DNA from: Bacteroides sedimenti
GTDB taxonomy: Bacteria; Bacteroidota; Bacteroidia; Bacteroidales; Bacteroidaceae
DNA length: 64,000 nucleotides
Direction: 5' to 3'
NCBI RefSeq assembly: GCF_040365225.1
Contig: NZ_AP028055.1
Coordinates: 2,790,001 to 2,854,000 of the forward strand
Shown in pieces: positions 1 to 9,612 of this stretch. Position numbers and translations under genes: made by a program. A model generated the notes under the pieces. It worked only from the letters and a program-made list of their open reading frames with translations. It searched no databases and had not been told where the DNA came from. How positions within the stretch are numbered: position 1 is the first letter of the stretch; every line of letters starts with the position of its first letter.

Positions 1-59
1 TTTTTTCATATTCATAAGAAATAAATTCGTTATTTTGCAAGCCGTAAAGTGATTGGACC

Positions 60-1370
60 ATGATTATAGTTTTTTCAGATAAAAAAAGCCCTCGGCTTAA
101 CTATATACTCTCCCGCATCTTCAATGATATTCTGGGAGTTGAAGTCTATTTTACTTTTGATGAAGAAGAATTCCTGGCCTCTACGCTCCCATCGATCAAC
201 TATTCTGCAAAAAACATGCAAAAGGGGGTTTGGATAGTACCTCATACCTTATTATATAGTAGTGGCATCAGCAGACAAAAGACGGAACCGATATCCAGCT
301 GGAAGAATATGCCTGTATTTTTTTTGCAGGAACAAGGCGATATTCCATTCGATATGTTTGCAGCCTCATTCTATCTAATTACAAGATATGAAGAGTACCA
401 CTCAACAGCTCTCGACAATCATGGACGCTACGAGTATACCGACAGCATTATTTATAGAATGGGATGCATTCAGGAGCCAATTGTTGATCAATGGGCCTAC
501 GCACTGAAGGATGAACTTTTAAAACTTTATCCGGAATGCACGTTTACCCCCAGAAAATTCCGCTTCATACCAACCATAGATATTGACCATCCTTATCTTT
601 ACCGGAACAAAGGTTTTATTATGAACCTGCTGTGTTTAATGAAAGATTTGACAGGAAGAAAGTTCACCGTTTTCAGAGAACGACTACTGACGATTCTACA
701 TTTAAAAGAAGATATCTATTTTAATTTCGAGTCCCTTCTTCAGCTTTATCGCACTGAAGAAGTTAAAGGACTCTTTTTTGTGCACCGTGGCCCCTATGGA
801 AAGTTTGATCGCAGATACTTATACCCCTCCCGTCGCTATAGGAAAATGCTCAGGCGCATCTCACAGGAACACGCAGTTTATATCCACCCATCTTACATAG
901 CAGCATTCAATAATCTTCAATTCTGCAAAGAGAAAATGGAACTTGAACGGGTTTTAAACCATAAAGTTGAAGGAAGCAGACAGCATTACCTTCGTTTCCG
1001 CTTCCCTGAAACGTTTCGCCAACTACTGGCTGCTGATATCAAGGATGATTATTCCGTGCTTTATTCAAACCAATACGGCTTCCGCGCCGGAACAAGTATC
1101 CCATTCCCATTCTATGACATGGAAATTGATCAGGAAACCAAGCTGACCATCCACCCTTCTTCAATAATGGATGTCACTCTACTCCGCGATTTCAAGATGT
1201 CACCAAAAGAAGCTTTTAATAAAATAGTAGAGATAGCAGAAAAGGTAAAAGCGGTAAATGGAGATTTCATAACACTCTTTCATAACTCTTCTCTTGCTGA
1301 TACAGCTGAATGGGAAGGATGGGAAAGAATGTATTCCGAGATGATACGAAAAATAAATATAACCAAATAA
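60..1370 (+). CDS. polysaccharide deacetylase-like protein (DUF7033 type)
   Basis: This 436-residue protein resembles the Bacteroidales proteins annotated as polysaccharide deacetylase family, with an N-terminal extension of the kind called DUF7033. The middle holds a metal-site-like motif, TIDIDHPY, near residue 171, where NodB-type deacetylases carry their first Asp pair. A second Asp/His-rich stretch follows around residues 238-275, and the C-terminus has the motif TLFHNSS. No signal peptide or membrane segment is visible, so it should act in the cytoplasm. It lies 6 bases upstream of upp on the same strand, which suggests co-transcription but no shared pathway. The family call rests on overall likeness and is fairly safe. 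Deacetylase activity and the substrate are inference. Confidence 0.75.
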   Translation: MIIVFSDKKSPRLNYILSRIFNDILGVEVYFTFDEEEFLASTLPSINYSAKNMQKGVWIVPHTLLYSSGISRQKTEPISSWKNMPVFFLQEQGDIPFDMFAASFYLITRYEEYHSTALDNHGRYEYTDSIIYRMGCIQEPIVDQWAYALKDELLKLYPECTFTPRKFRFIPTIDIDHPYLYRNKGFIMNLLCLMKDLTGRKFTVFRERLLTILHLKEDIYFNFESLLQLYRTEEVKGLFFVHRGPYGKFDRRYLYPSRRYRKMLRRISQEHAVYIHPSYIAAFNNLQFCKEKMELERVLNHKVEGSRQHYLRFRFPETFRQLLAADIKDDYSVLYSNQYGFRAGTSIPFPFYDMEIDQETKLTIHPSSIMDVTLLRDFKMSPKEAFNKIVEIAEKVKAVNGDFITLFHNSSLADTAEWEGWERMYSEMIRKINITK

Positions 1371-1376
1371 ATAACA

Positions 1377-2030
1377 ATGAGAATAATTAATTTTGGTGAG
1401 ACAAACTCCATATTGAATCAGTATGTCTCCGAAATAAGAAATGTAAAAGTACAGAATGACCGCATGCGCTTTCGTCGCAACCTGGAACGAATCGGCGAAA
1501 TCATGGCTTATGAAATGAGCAAGGAATTCACTTATTCCACAAAAAACATCCAGACCCCTCTGGGTATTTCACCTGTTAATACTCCTGATAATAAGATTGT
1601 AATCAGCACAATTCTACGTGCAGGACTTCCTTTCCACCAAGGATTCCTAAACTATTTTGACAGAGCTGAAAACGCTTTTGTTTCGGCTTATCGCAAATAT
1701 AAGGATGCTTTAAAATTCGAAATCAACATTGAATACATTGCTTCTCCTCGCATTGCCGGCAAAACACTTATTATTACCGACCCAATGCTTGCCACTGGAA
1801 GCTCTTTGGAATTAAGTTATGGTGCGATGCTTACCAAAGGTAATCCGAAAGAGATACACGTTGCGGCTATTATTGCGAGCCAACAGGCACTTGACTACAT
1901 CAAGCAGGTATTTCCTGAAGAGAAGACAACTATCTGGTGTGCAGCTGTCGATCCAGAAATCGATTCTCACTCTTATATCATCCCGGGATTAGGGGATGCT
2001 GGAGATTTGGCTTTCGGAGAAAAAGAATAG
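1377..2030 (+). CDS. upp: uracil phosphoribosyltransferase
   Basis: Upp converts uracil and PRPP to UMP and pyrophosphate in the cytoplasm, the main pyrimidine-base salvage step. The 217-residue length fits the family. The PRPP-binding loop, ITDPMLATGSS, sits at residues 133-143, and the uracil-binding tail motif GLGDAGDLAFG is at about 204-214. The ATG follows the previous stop by 6 bases. The gene ends before a strong hairpin at 2126-2160 that it shares with the convergent kor genes. The identification is firm. Confidence 0.96.
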   Translation: MRIINFGETNSILNQYVSEIRNVKVQNDRMRFRRNLERIGEIMAYEMSKEFTYSTKNIQTPLGISPVNTPDNKIVISTILRAGLPFHQGFLNYFDRAENAFVSAYRKYKDALKFEINIEYIASPRIAGKTLIITDPMLATGSSLELSYGAMLTKGNPKEIHVAAIIASQQALDYIKQVFPEEKTTIWCAAVDPEIDSHSYIIPGLGDAGDLAFGEKE

Positions 2031-2125
2031 ACTTAAGTTTATTAAGCAAATCTTTCGGAAGACATAATCAAGTTTCTGAGAATTGAAACCAAAATTAGTT
2101 TTCAGACAGAGATATACGAACAAAG

Positions 2126-2160
2126 AAGAGGGTGGAACCGTTTTAGCGATCCACCCTCTT
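2126..2160. terminator. bidirectional terminator between upp and korB
   Basis: The arms AAGAGGGTGGA (2126-2136) and TCCACCCTCTT (2150-2160) are perfectly complementary, with a 13-base loop. They lie between the convergent upp and korB genes, and T-rich sequence follows on the plus strand. The hairpin probably ends both transcripts. Confidence 0.8.
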
Positions 2161-2183
2161 CCTTATTTATATATATAGAGAGA

Positions 2184-3197
2184 TTACTTAATCTCCCATT
2201 TATCTCCACTTAGCAAGAAATCTTCAAGAGTACGAGCCGGCTTCTTGGCACGAACCTCCTCAATCTGAGCATACACACACTCGTCGTAACTTGGACTTTC
2301 TACATCGCGAATCACACCCAAAGCAATCGGGAAATCAGGTCCTTCCATCAACGCAAGTTTCATGTGAAGCGTGTTATCTTCACAGTGTGCATTGTGCACC
2401 AGTATATCTTTTTCTGTGATGCCATTTTCACCCAGAGTAACAACTTTCAAACCGAAACCTTCCTGCATTAATCCTTTTTCATTATTTTCACCAAATAACA
2501 TTGGTTCACCGTGTTTCAGATAAATAGCATTTTTAGCACGTCCTTCTTTAGTGGCAACAGCATTGTGGCAACCATCATTAAAAATAACACAGTTCTGCAA
2601 CACTTCAACCACAGAAGCACCTTTATGTTTGGCAGAAGCTGTAAGTACCTCTATTGAACAGGCAGCATCAACATCCACACACCGTCCAAAGAACCTACCT
2701 CTAGCACCAAAAGCCAGCTCAGCAGGACGGAAAGGGTCTTCAACTGTTCCATAAGGAGATGACTTGGAAACAAATCCACGAGGCGATGTCGGCGAATATT
2801 GTCCTTTGGTTAACCCGTAAATCCGGTTGTTAAGAAGAACAATGTTGATATTCACATTTCGGCGAAGCGCATGAATAAAGTGGTTTCCTCCAATTGCCAG
2901 CCCATCACCATCACCCGAAATTTGCCAGACAGTAAGTTCCGGATTAGCCACTTTCACTCCTGTGGCAATTGCTGCGGCACGTCCATGAATAGTGTGGAAT
3001 CCATAAGTATTCATATAGTATGGTAAGCGGGAAGAACATCCGATACCCGAAATAACGGCAGTCATATGCGGAGCAATACCCAGACCAGCCATTGCCTTGT
3101 GCAATGAATTTAGCAACGCATGGTCTCCACAACCCGGGCACCAACGTACATACTGATCACTTTTGAAATCTTTTGCTGTATATAATTGTTCGCTCAT
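2184..3197 (-). CDS. korB: 2-oxoacid:ferredoxin oxidoreductase, beta subunit
   Basis: This is the thiamine-diphosphate-binding beta subunit of a 2-oxoacid:ferredoxin oxidoreductase, most likely the 2-oxoglutarate enzyme that links 2-oxoglutarate and succinyl-CoA with ferredoxin. Over 337 residues it shows WCPGCGDH at 19-26, whose cysteines with a further Cys near residue 54 are expected to bind a [4Fe-4S] cluster. The TPP motif SGDGDGLAIGGNH lies near residues 94-106, followed by the usual LLNNRIYGLTKGQ. It starts one base after the alpha-subunit stop, so the two are translated as a unit. The choice of 2-oxoglutarate over pyruvate or branched-chain acids follows Bacteroides annotation and is not proved here. 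Confidence 0.93.
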   Translation of the reverse strand: MSEQLYTAKDFKSDQYVRWCPGCGDHALLNSLHKAMAGLGIAPHMTAVISGIGCSSRLPYYMNTYGFHTIHGRAAAIATGVKVANPELTVWQISGDGDGLAIGGNHFIHALRRNVNINIVLLNNRIYGLTKGQYSPTSPRGFVSKSSPYGTVEDPFRPAELAFGARGRFFGRCVDVDAACSIEVLTASAKHKGASVVEVLQNCVIFNDGCHNAVATKEGRAKNAIYLKHGEPMLFGENNEKGLMQEGFGLKVVTLGENGITEKDILVHNAHCEDNTLHMKLALMEGPDFPIALGVIRDVESPSYDECVYAQIEEVRAKKPARTLEDFLLSGDKWEIK

Positions 3198-3198
3198 C

Positions 3199-5052
3199 TT
3201 ACATCCCCTCCATCAATTTAGTAAATTCTTCTACAAGTCTGGTCACGTTAAAAGGTTGCCCTTTCACTCTGTTCAACTGACAAATATCCAATCCAGGAAT
3301 TTTCATTCTCAAAAGGCCGGCAAACTGTCCCAGGTTCTGCTCAACAACCACGATCTTCTTAAATCCTTTGAGCACTTCTTCTGTATTCTTTGGTAGCGGA
3401 TTGATATACTGGAAATGAGCCAGAGCCACCTTCTTTCCTTCTTCATGACATTTTTCCACAGCAGAATAAAGATGTCCGTAAGTTCCACCCCAGCCTACAA
3501 CCAATAGGTCGGCATCTTTGTCGCCCTGAATTTCAATGTCCGGGATGCAGTTGGCAATATAATCAATTTTTGCCTGACGGGTTATTGTCATGCGCTGGTG
3601 ATTATCAGGATCGGTAGAAATGGCACTGGTAACATAATCCTTTTCCAGACCACCCACTCTGTGCATAAATCCCTCCATTCCGGGAACAGCCCAGTAGCGA
3701 ACCTGAGATATCGTATTACGTACGTAAGGTTTCCATCCTTCCTGCATCTCTTTAGTCACATAGTTCGGTTTGATTTCCGGATAGTCTTTCAGTGAAGGAA
3801 TTTTCCAGGCTGCAGAACCATTAGCAATATATCCGTCAGTCAGAAGCATTACCGGAGTCATGTGCTCCAAGGCAATCTTAGCTGCCATATAGGCTGAATC
3901 AAAACAGTTAGTAGGAGATGTAGCAGCAATCACAACCAGTGGGCTTTCACCGTTTCTTCCGTAAACAGCTTGCAATAGGTCGGTTTGCTCACTCTTGGTT
4001 GGCATTCCGGTTGAAGGACCTCCACGTTGTACATTTACAATAACCAGAGGCAATTCAGCAATTACCGCCAGATTGATTGCTTCACTTTTTAGACAAACTC
4101 CCGGTCCGGAAGTGGTAGTTACTGCCAGATTTCCTGCAAAAGAAGCTCCAATAGCACTACATGCTCCTGAAATTTCATCCTCACACTGTACGGTAATCAC
4201 ACCTAGTTCCTTGAATTTGGCCAGGTTGTGGAGGATATCTGTTGCTGGAGTAATCGGATATGAACCCAGGAAGAGCTGGAGCCCTGCTTTTTCGGCTGCA
4301 GCAACAAGACCATAAGAGGTTGCAAGATTACCATTCACATCAGTATAGAATCCTTTTTCCTTTTCACCCTTCGATTCAACAATGTATGTTGAAACAGACG
4401 CGTGGGTATTATGACCGTAGTTGTATCCATCCGTCAGCACCTTGATATTTGCATCTGCAATGGTTGGTTTCTTTGCAAACTTCTCCTGAAGCATATGCAT
4501 GGCATAATCTAAAGGTCGATTGAACAACCAGCATACCAATCCCAGCGCAAACATATTTTTGCAACGAATTGCCGCTTTATTGTCCAGACCGCTCTCTTTC
4601 AGGCTCTCTTTACACATGGATGTAATAGGAGCATCAATTACCTGCTGGGATAGCCCCAATTCTTTAAAGGGATCGTCAGTGACAAAGAGCGCTTTTTCCA
4701 AATCCTTTTTAGTGAAAGAATCAGCATCGATGATGATAATTGACTGTGGAGTGAGGTATTTCGCGTTTGTCTTTAAAGCAGCGGGGTTCATCGCGACCAG
4801 AACATCACATTTATCACCTGAGGTAAACACCTTTTTGGCTCCAATATGTACCTGGAAACCGGAAACGCCACTAATGGTGCCTTGCGGGGCACGGATCTCG
4901 GCCGGATAATCGGGGAATGTAGAAATATCATTTCCCAGCACCGCCGATAAATTAGAGAAAATGTTGCCGGCTAATTGCATTCCGTCTCCGGAATCACCAG
5001 AGAACCTAACAACCACCCTCTCTAATTCTTTAACTACCAATTCGTCTGCCAT
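3199..5052 (-). CDS. korA: 2-oxoacid:ferredoxin oxidoreductase, fused gamma-alpha subunit
   Basis: This 617-residue protein is a fused gamma-alpha subunit. Residues 1 to about 190 form the gamma domain, starting VVRFSGDSGDGMQLAG, and residues from about 235 carry the alpha pyrimidine-binding part, with GSYPITPATDILH and a C-terminal transketolase-like domain from about 500. With KorB it forms the catalytic complex that makes succinyl-CoA and reduced ferredoxin, or runs in reverse for carbon fixation into 2-oxoglutarate. The gene is first in the pair and a TACTTTTG promoter word lies about 50 bases upstream. Family and pairing are certain. The preferred direction and substrate are inferred from anaerobic Bacteroidales metabolism. 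Confidence 0.93.
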   Translation of the reverse strand: MADELVVKELERVVVRFSGDSGDGMQLAGNIFSNLSAVLGNDISTFPDYPAEIRAPQGTISGVSGFQVHIGAKKVFTSGDKCDVLVAMNPAALKTNAKYLTPQSIIIIDADSFTKKDLEKALFVTDDPFKELGLSQQVIDAPITSMCKESLKESGLDNKAAIRCKNMFALGLVCWLFNRPLDYAMHMLQEKFAKKPTIADANIKVLTDGYNYGHNTHASVSTYIVESKGEKEKGFYTDVNGNLATSYGLVAAAEKAGLQLFLGSYPITPATDILHNLAKFKELGVITVQCEDEISGACSAIGASFAGNLAVTTTSGPGVCLKSEAINLAVIAELPLVIVNVQRGGPSTGMPTKSEQTDLLQAVYGRNGESPLVVIAATSPTNCFDSAYMAAKIALEHMTPVMLLTDGYIANGSAAWKIPSLKDYPEIKPNYVTKEMQEGWKPYVRNTISQVRYWAVPGMEGFMHRVGGLEKDYVTSAISTDPDNHQRMTITRQAKIDYIANCIPDIEIQGDKDADLLVVGWGGTYGHLYSAVEKCHEEGKKVALAHFQYINPLPKNTEEVLKGFKKIVVVEQNLGQFAGLLRMKIPGLDICQLNRVKGQPFNVTRLVEEFTKLMEGM

Positions 5053-5102
5053 AACTTATTTTTTCTTTATAATTAGGTTTAATGTCACCAAAAAAGCATA
5101 AA

Positions 5103-5110
5103 CAAAAGTA
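5103..5110 (-). promoter_or_regulatory. -7 promoter element for korAB
   Basis: CAAAAGTA on the plus strand reads TACTTTTG on the minus strand, a match to the Bacteroidetes TAnnTTTG element, about 50 bases upstream of korA. No TTTG element is visible at the usual distance, so the assignment is tentative. Confidence 0.5.
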
Positions 5111-5269
5111 ACTTTTTTCAATAAATCATTATTGAGTTACTTCTGTCTATGCATCCACAAAGTTCGGAAAGTTATGCGACTTGGCAAAATCTTTTCGTAA
5201 CTATCTAAGTTTTAGTATTGAAACTATTTAATTATACTTCTTTTATACTATTATTGAGTTAGAATAATG

Positions 5270-7735
5270 TTACTCTTCTTCCATTGGAGACGACATATTG
5301 TCATCATTTCTTTTGTTTGGCTTGCTATATTTAGCCTTCATGTTCCCAAAATTGTACGTAAGTGTAAATCCGAATTGTCTACCCGAACGCCAGTTTTTTG
5401 AATCTTGAATGAAACCGGTTCCATAGCTAATAGTATGTTGAGAGCGTGAATTAAGAATATCGCGTGCGCTGATGCTCAGGCTTAGTTTTTTATTCATGAA
5501 CGATTTACGCAAACCTGCATCCAAAACATAGTTTGACTTTTGTGTTCCCTGAGCCACCACCTGTCTGGCATTGTAGCTTCCGGTAGCCTGAAATGAAATA
5601 GAATAGGGAAGAATTACATTGGCAATCATCCTCGCATTCCAGGAAAAGTCCTCTTCCGGCTTCCCGACAACTGGCAGTAATCCATCTTGGGGCTGATAAC
5701 TGAAACCATCAAGTTTATAATAGAAGAGATTAACGGTAGTGGTAAGATCTACTATTTTAAATAGTCTGTCTTTACCAACAAGCTCTACTCCTGCCGATTG
5801 TGTTTTAGCTATGTTATCATAAGTACTCTTCATCACGTTTCCATCCAGATATCTGATGCTTTGAATTACATCATCGGTGGTACGATAGTATCCGGAGAAA
5901 GAGAGTGTATGGGCATCCCAGTTTTTGATGTAATTCAGTTCGAATGCATTTGAGTATTCTGGTTTCAATTCCGGATTACCAAATGAAATATTAGCAGAGT
6001 CGGTGATATTCTTAAAAGAGTTGAGTATCATTCCTCGTGGACGAGAAATACGGCGTGTATAGTTCAGTTGCACTTCGTTATTTCCGGGTAGTACATATGA
6101 AATAAATGCACTAGGAAACAGGCTTAAATAATCTTTCTTGTAAGGAGTGCTATTTTGTGTGTAGTCCAAAGATTTAGTGTTTATCTTTGAATATTCTCCC
6201 CGGAGTCCTAACTGGTAACCCAGCTTCTTATCAACCTTGCCCGAATAAGTGGCATACAAAGCATGGATGTCTTGATTATAAATAAAACGGTTGTATAGAG
6301 CATTGTCAAAGTTGGCTGTCTCGGCAGTTAATCCGGAGTATGTCTCAACCGGGCTTTCAGATCTTCCGAGGGTTCCTTTGTAACCCGCCTCTATTTTAGC
6401 ATTCTCATTGATCTTATTCATATAATCAAGCTGAAACTCCCAGTTATGACTATCTACATTGTTCAGCTGCTTTTGAAAAGAAGAAGCTTTCCGGTCGGAA
6501 TAATAGGAAGTCTGATTATAGATGCCGGTATTGTCCATCTGCCATTTATTGTATGATGCCGTGAAGTCCAAATAGCTATTCTTGCTGAAATCGTGCTTGT
6601 ACCCTAGCTCAAGATTGCCTCCGTTCATAGAGTTGTCGCTATCAGACCAGCGGAAACTTTTTGAGTATGAATTGGGAACATTGCTTAAATAATTGATTTC
6701 ACTGCTATTCTTCATAGTTCCGAACATTCCGAATCCTCCCACAGTAAAGTGATTTGTCGGTGTAAGGTGATATGTTGCTCCACCTCTCAGGAACATACCA
6801 GAGTGTCCTCCATCCTGGCTGGAAGTCTGGTTCAGAAAAGTATCATCATTTGTTTCCAAGGTTCCTTGTGTGTTGGTTCTGTTGCTATAACCACCCCCTT
6901 TTCTTTGATGGTTGCGATAGCCAACACTGGCATAAGCATCCAATTTACTGCTGCTATAGTTGATGTTAAAGCTACCATTGTATCCTCCCTTGGTGTCAGC
7001 TCCAGCCTGAGCACTACCAAAATACCCCGCTTTACGATCTTGTTTCAATACAATATTAATAATACCAGCAGTTCCTTCAGGGCTATATTTTGCCGAAGGA
7101 TTTGTAATTACCTCGATGCTCTGAATATTTTCTGCGGGCATTTGTTGTAGAATCTGAGCTCTATTGTCGGCTGTGATACCAGATGCTTTACCGTTAATCC
7201 ATACTGTTACACTTGAATTTCCGCGTAAGGAGACATCTCCGTCAGTATTCACTTCAACAGAAGGAATGTTGCTCAGCACATCACTTGCAGATCCACCGGT
7301 TGAAGCTATATTCTGATCCACATTAAAGACCTTTTTGTCAATCTCAAATTTCATTTGCGCCTGTTGTCCTACAACTTCCACTCCTTTTAGCACATGACTA
7401 TCTTCGTTCAAGACAATCACATTTAGATTTACTGTTTTTTTTGCTGAGGAAATGTTAATTTCCTTTTCAAAGACTTTATATCCGATATAAGACACACTCA
7501 CCAGATATTTCCCATCTTTAAGACCTCCCAAGATAAAATCTCCGTTCTGGTCTGTCACTACACCCTTAATTAGTGAATTATTAGGTTTTGTTTTTACACT
7601 GACATTTACATACTGCAGGGCTTCTTTCGTTTTCGAATCAATTACCCTTCCTCTTACCCCTCCGATCTCATCGGAGGCTGCATTAGCTAATAAAGCAATC
7701 ACTAGCATTAAAGTGCTCAATAACAATCTTTTCAT
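5270..7735 (-). CDS. TonB-dependent-receptor-like outer membrane beta-barrel protein
   Basis: The protein is an outer-membrane barrel of the OMP_b-brl_3 type. I chose the ATG at 7735, giving 821 residues, because the sequence then opens with a clean signal peptide (MKRLLLSTLMLVIALLANA). A carboxypeptidase-regulatory-like domain follows at about residues 22-110, with GGVRGRVIDSKTKEALQYVNV at its start. Next comes a plug-like segment with GGSASDVLSNIPSVEVNTDG and, downstream, the barrel. The C-terminus ends YNFGNMKAKYSKPNKRNDDNMSS plus an acidic tail. No SusD partner lies next to it, so it is not a classical polysaccharide-uptake pair. The ligand is unknown. A longer start at 7762 is possible but would put nine residues before the signal peptide. 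Confidence 0.88.
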   Translation of the reverse strand: MKRLLLSTLMLVIALLANAASDEIGGVRGRVIDSKTKEALQYVNVSVKTKPNNSLIKGVVTDQNGDFILGGLKDGKYLVSVSYIGYKVFEKEINISSAKKTVNLNVIVLNEDSHVLKGVEVVGQQAQMKFEIDKKVFNVDQNIASTGGSASDVLSNIPSVEVNTDGDVSLRGNSSVTVWINGKASGITADNRAQILQQMPAENIQSIEVITNPSAKYSPEGTAGIINIVLKQDRKAGYFGSAQAGADTKGGYNGSFNINYSSSKLDAYASVGYRNHQRKGGGYSNRTNTQGTLETNDDTFLNQTSSQDGGHSGMFLRGGATYHLTPTNHFTVGGFGMFGTMKNSSEINYLSNVPNSYSKSFRWSDSDNSMNGGNLELGYKHDFSKNSYLDFTASYNKWQMDNTGIYNQTSYYSDRKASSFQKQLNNVDSHNWEFQLDYMNKINENAKIEAGYKGTLGRSESPVETYSGLTAETANFDNALYNRFIYNQDIHALYATYSGKVDKKLGYQLGLRGEYSKINTKSLDYTQNSTPYKKDYLSLFPSAFISYVLPGNNEVQLNYTRRISRPRGMILNSFKNITDSANISFGNPELKPEYSNAFELNYIKNWDAHTLSFSGYYRTTDDVIQSIRYLDGNVMKSTYDNIAKTQSAGVELVGKDRLFKIVDLTTTVNLFYYKLDGFSYQPQDGLLPVVGKPEEDFSWNARMIANVILPYSISFQATGSYNARQVVAQGTQKSNYVLDAGLRKSFMNKKLSLSISARDILNSRSQHTISYGTGFIQDSKNWRSGRQFGFTLTYNFGNMKAKYSKPNKRNDDNMSSPMEEE

Positions 7736-7833
7736 CGTATAAATCCTTAAATTACTCGTCAAATAACTGCTTATTAGACTTGCGATTGAAAGGATGGTTT
7801 AATCAATCTGGCTTTTAAATGCTTAAAAAATCT

Positions 7834-7864
7834 TTTGTTAAGTCAACAAATTAATCTACCTTTG
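7834..7864 (+). promoter_or_regulatory. promoter of tRNA-Arg
   Basis: TTTG at 7834-7837, a 19-base spacer and TACCTTTG at 7857-7864 match the full Bacteroidetes primary sigma consensus, 13 bases before the tRNA. Confidence 0.8.
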
Positions 7865-7877
7865 CGCATACTTTTCT

Positions 7878-7949
7878 GGCCCTGTAGTTCAATGGATAGA
7901 ACAAAAGTTTCCTAAACTTTAGATCCGAGTTCGATTCTCGGCGGGGCTA
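7878..7949 (+). tRNA. tRNA-Arg (anticodon CCT)
   Basis: The 72-base sequence folds as a full cloverleaf. The acceptor arms are GGCCCTG and CGGGGCT with two G-U pairs, the D stem is GTTC/GAAC, the anticodon stem is AAAGT/ACTTT around TTCCTAA, and the T stem is CCGAG/CTCGG around TTCGATT. The anticodon CCT reads AGG arginine codons. The 3' CCA is not encoded. It has its own upstream promoter and opens onto 1.1 kb of apparently empty DNA. Confidence 0.93.
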
Positions 7950-8947
7950 CTCTAAACTGCCCAATAGATTTCTATTTCATAAATCAAGGATCTCACAAAG
8001 GTTTAAAAATCACTCTTGACTCTGCCGCAAATTAAATGACGCCTACGAGCGGAACCAATTGAACCCGCCGAAAATCTTACGCCTTGTTTTTAAATTCTTT
8101 CGGCATGTTTTACCCAGTCTTAACTTATGTTTTATTTTTGCAAAGAATTAAATGCTGGCCTTTGCTGGAATCGACCTTTTTGTTCAGGGATATAAAGGTA
8201 GTTGATTGGTGTTATTCTTGACTATAGTTTAGACATTGCAATTACAAACGCCACATTATTTTCAGAATTGATTGGCAATATCCATCTCATCTCTAAGCCG
8301 ACTTCATGTTTTATATGATTGCATTGACCGTCTTTGGTAAAATCATCTCTTATTCAACAACTCAGACCACTGTTAAATTTTCCAGGCATACAAGAGTAGA
8401 GAATCAATTTATTAATGAATTTGCCTCGAATTTCATGTTGTATTTATTCATTTGAATACATTATATTTTACAGTCAACAAATAAGTTTTTACTAGCTAAT
8501 GATAAGGTTATTGGATTATTTGAGCACATATATAATTTATTCACTTTATTATTTCACTATAATCGGACTACATTCTGTATAATATATTTATTTCGAACAG
8601 AAATCAGGCTAAAATCCCCACAAGGTATAACCTTAGTACACAATCATATAACACTTTTTAACTATCTTCTTCGAACATCGAAAGAAAAACCTCACAACAT
8701 CTTCTGTCTTACTATTTTATTTTTAGTGTTAGTTGGCTGATAATGAGCCGCGGGGAATTTAATCTCTCCCTCTATATATACAAAAATATGGCATAGTTGC
8801 CCGCACAATTATTCTCTCCAGAATATTCGTGTATTTACTTTCGTCCGCCAACAAAATTTTATAGGAAAGCTTGTTCCTAAAATTAACTAAATAATGATTA
8901 AATTTTTGTTTTAGTAATTCCCGGTAGCCTTTTTACAGAGTATATTA
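7950..8947. other. non-coding, AT-rich stretch downstream of tRNA-Arg
   Basis: About one kilobase between the tRNA and the next promoter has no reading frame I can support on either strand. A weak hairpin is visible near 8860-8880 (TAGGAAAGC...TTCCTA). I looked for a second copy of the tRNA 3' end, which would mark an integrated element, and found none before 9094. It may be decayed accessory DNA. Confidence 0.4.
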
Positions 8948-8979
8948 TTTGGTTGAAAAGAGACTTTTAGCTATATTTG
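8948..8979 (+). promoter_or_regulatory. promoter of the S component operon
   Basis: TTTG at 8948-8951, a 20-base spacer and TATATTTG at 8972-8979 match the Bacteroidetes promoter consensus. It leaves a leader of roughly 110 bases before the ATG at 9094. Confidence 0.7.
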
Positions 8980-8997
8980 TGACTAAACCTTTGACCT

Positions 8998-9040
8998 TGT
9001 TGTTCAGCAACATAAATTCTGAAATGAGTGCCGGTCACTC
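8998..9040 (+). promoter_or_regulatory. possible structured leader of the S component operon
   Basis: Two short perfect hairpins lie in the leader: TGTTG/CAACA (8998-9012) with a five-base loop, and GAGTG/CACTC (9026-9040) with loop CCGGT. I do not recognise a known riboswitch class here. It is listed because S component genes are often controlled by their ligand through the leader. Confidence 0.3.
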
Positions 9041-9093
9041 CTTTGCTTTTGCATTAGTATATATTCAAAATAATAATATATAATCGAATAATA

Positions 9094-9612
9094 ATGAGAA
9101 GTACTGCCTTTCACCCAATCAACCTGGGATTATCTAATTTTTGCACTTATCTGTTAAGTGCGTTGTTTATTGCCGGCAATCTAATTTTGCCACAATTATG
9201 TCATCTGATCCCTGATGGCGGGAGAATATTGCTCCCAATATATTTTTTTACACTAATTTCATCTTATAAATTCGGCATTCGCATCGGACTGCTCACAGCT
9301 CTGTTGTCTCCACTGTGCAACAGTTTACTGTTTGGTATGCCACCCCAAGCAGTTCTTCCGGTCATTATGATAAAATCAGTGTTACTTGCCATTTTTGCTG
9401 CCGGAATAGCCCACTATTCCAAAAAGGTATCTTTGTTTCATTTGGGATTAACGGTACTTGCCTATCAACTCACAGGCGGACTGGCTGAGTACATTCTTAC
9501 AAATAGCTTACCTATGGCACTGCAGGATCTGAGAATTGGATTCCCAGGAATGATTATCCAAATTATTGGTGGTTGGTTCATTCTGAAAAAACTGGCAGAG
9601 TATGAATTCTAA
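9094..9612 (+). CDS. ECF transporter S component (ligand unknown)
   Basis: This 172-residue membrane protein has six hydrophobic segments at roughly 17-37, 46-61, 62-82, 87-108, 114-136 and 147-167. That is the size and topology of substrate-binding S components of energy-coupling-factor importers. No ECF ATPase or T subunit is in the window, so it would rely on a shared module elsewhere. Its last 11 bases overlap a phosphoribosyltransferase gene, the next in a four-gene operon, which suggests that the imported compound may be a nucleobase-like molecule. Family assignment is by topology and composition. The ligand is inference only. Confidence 0.72.
   Translation: MRSTAFHPINLGLSNFCTYLLSALFIAGNLILPQLCHLIPDGGRILLPIYFFTLISSYKFGIRIGLLTALLSPLCNSLLFGMPPQAVLPVIMIKSVLLAIFAAGIAHYSKKVSLFHLGLTVLAYQLTGGLAEYILTNSLPMALQDLRIGFPGMIIQIIGGWFILKKLAEYEF

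Noticed and set aside
7950..9093. Integrated element at tRNA-Arg
   Set aside because: No second copy of the tRNA 3' end and no integrase were found in the window.
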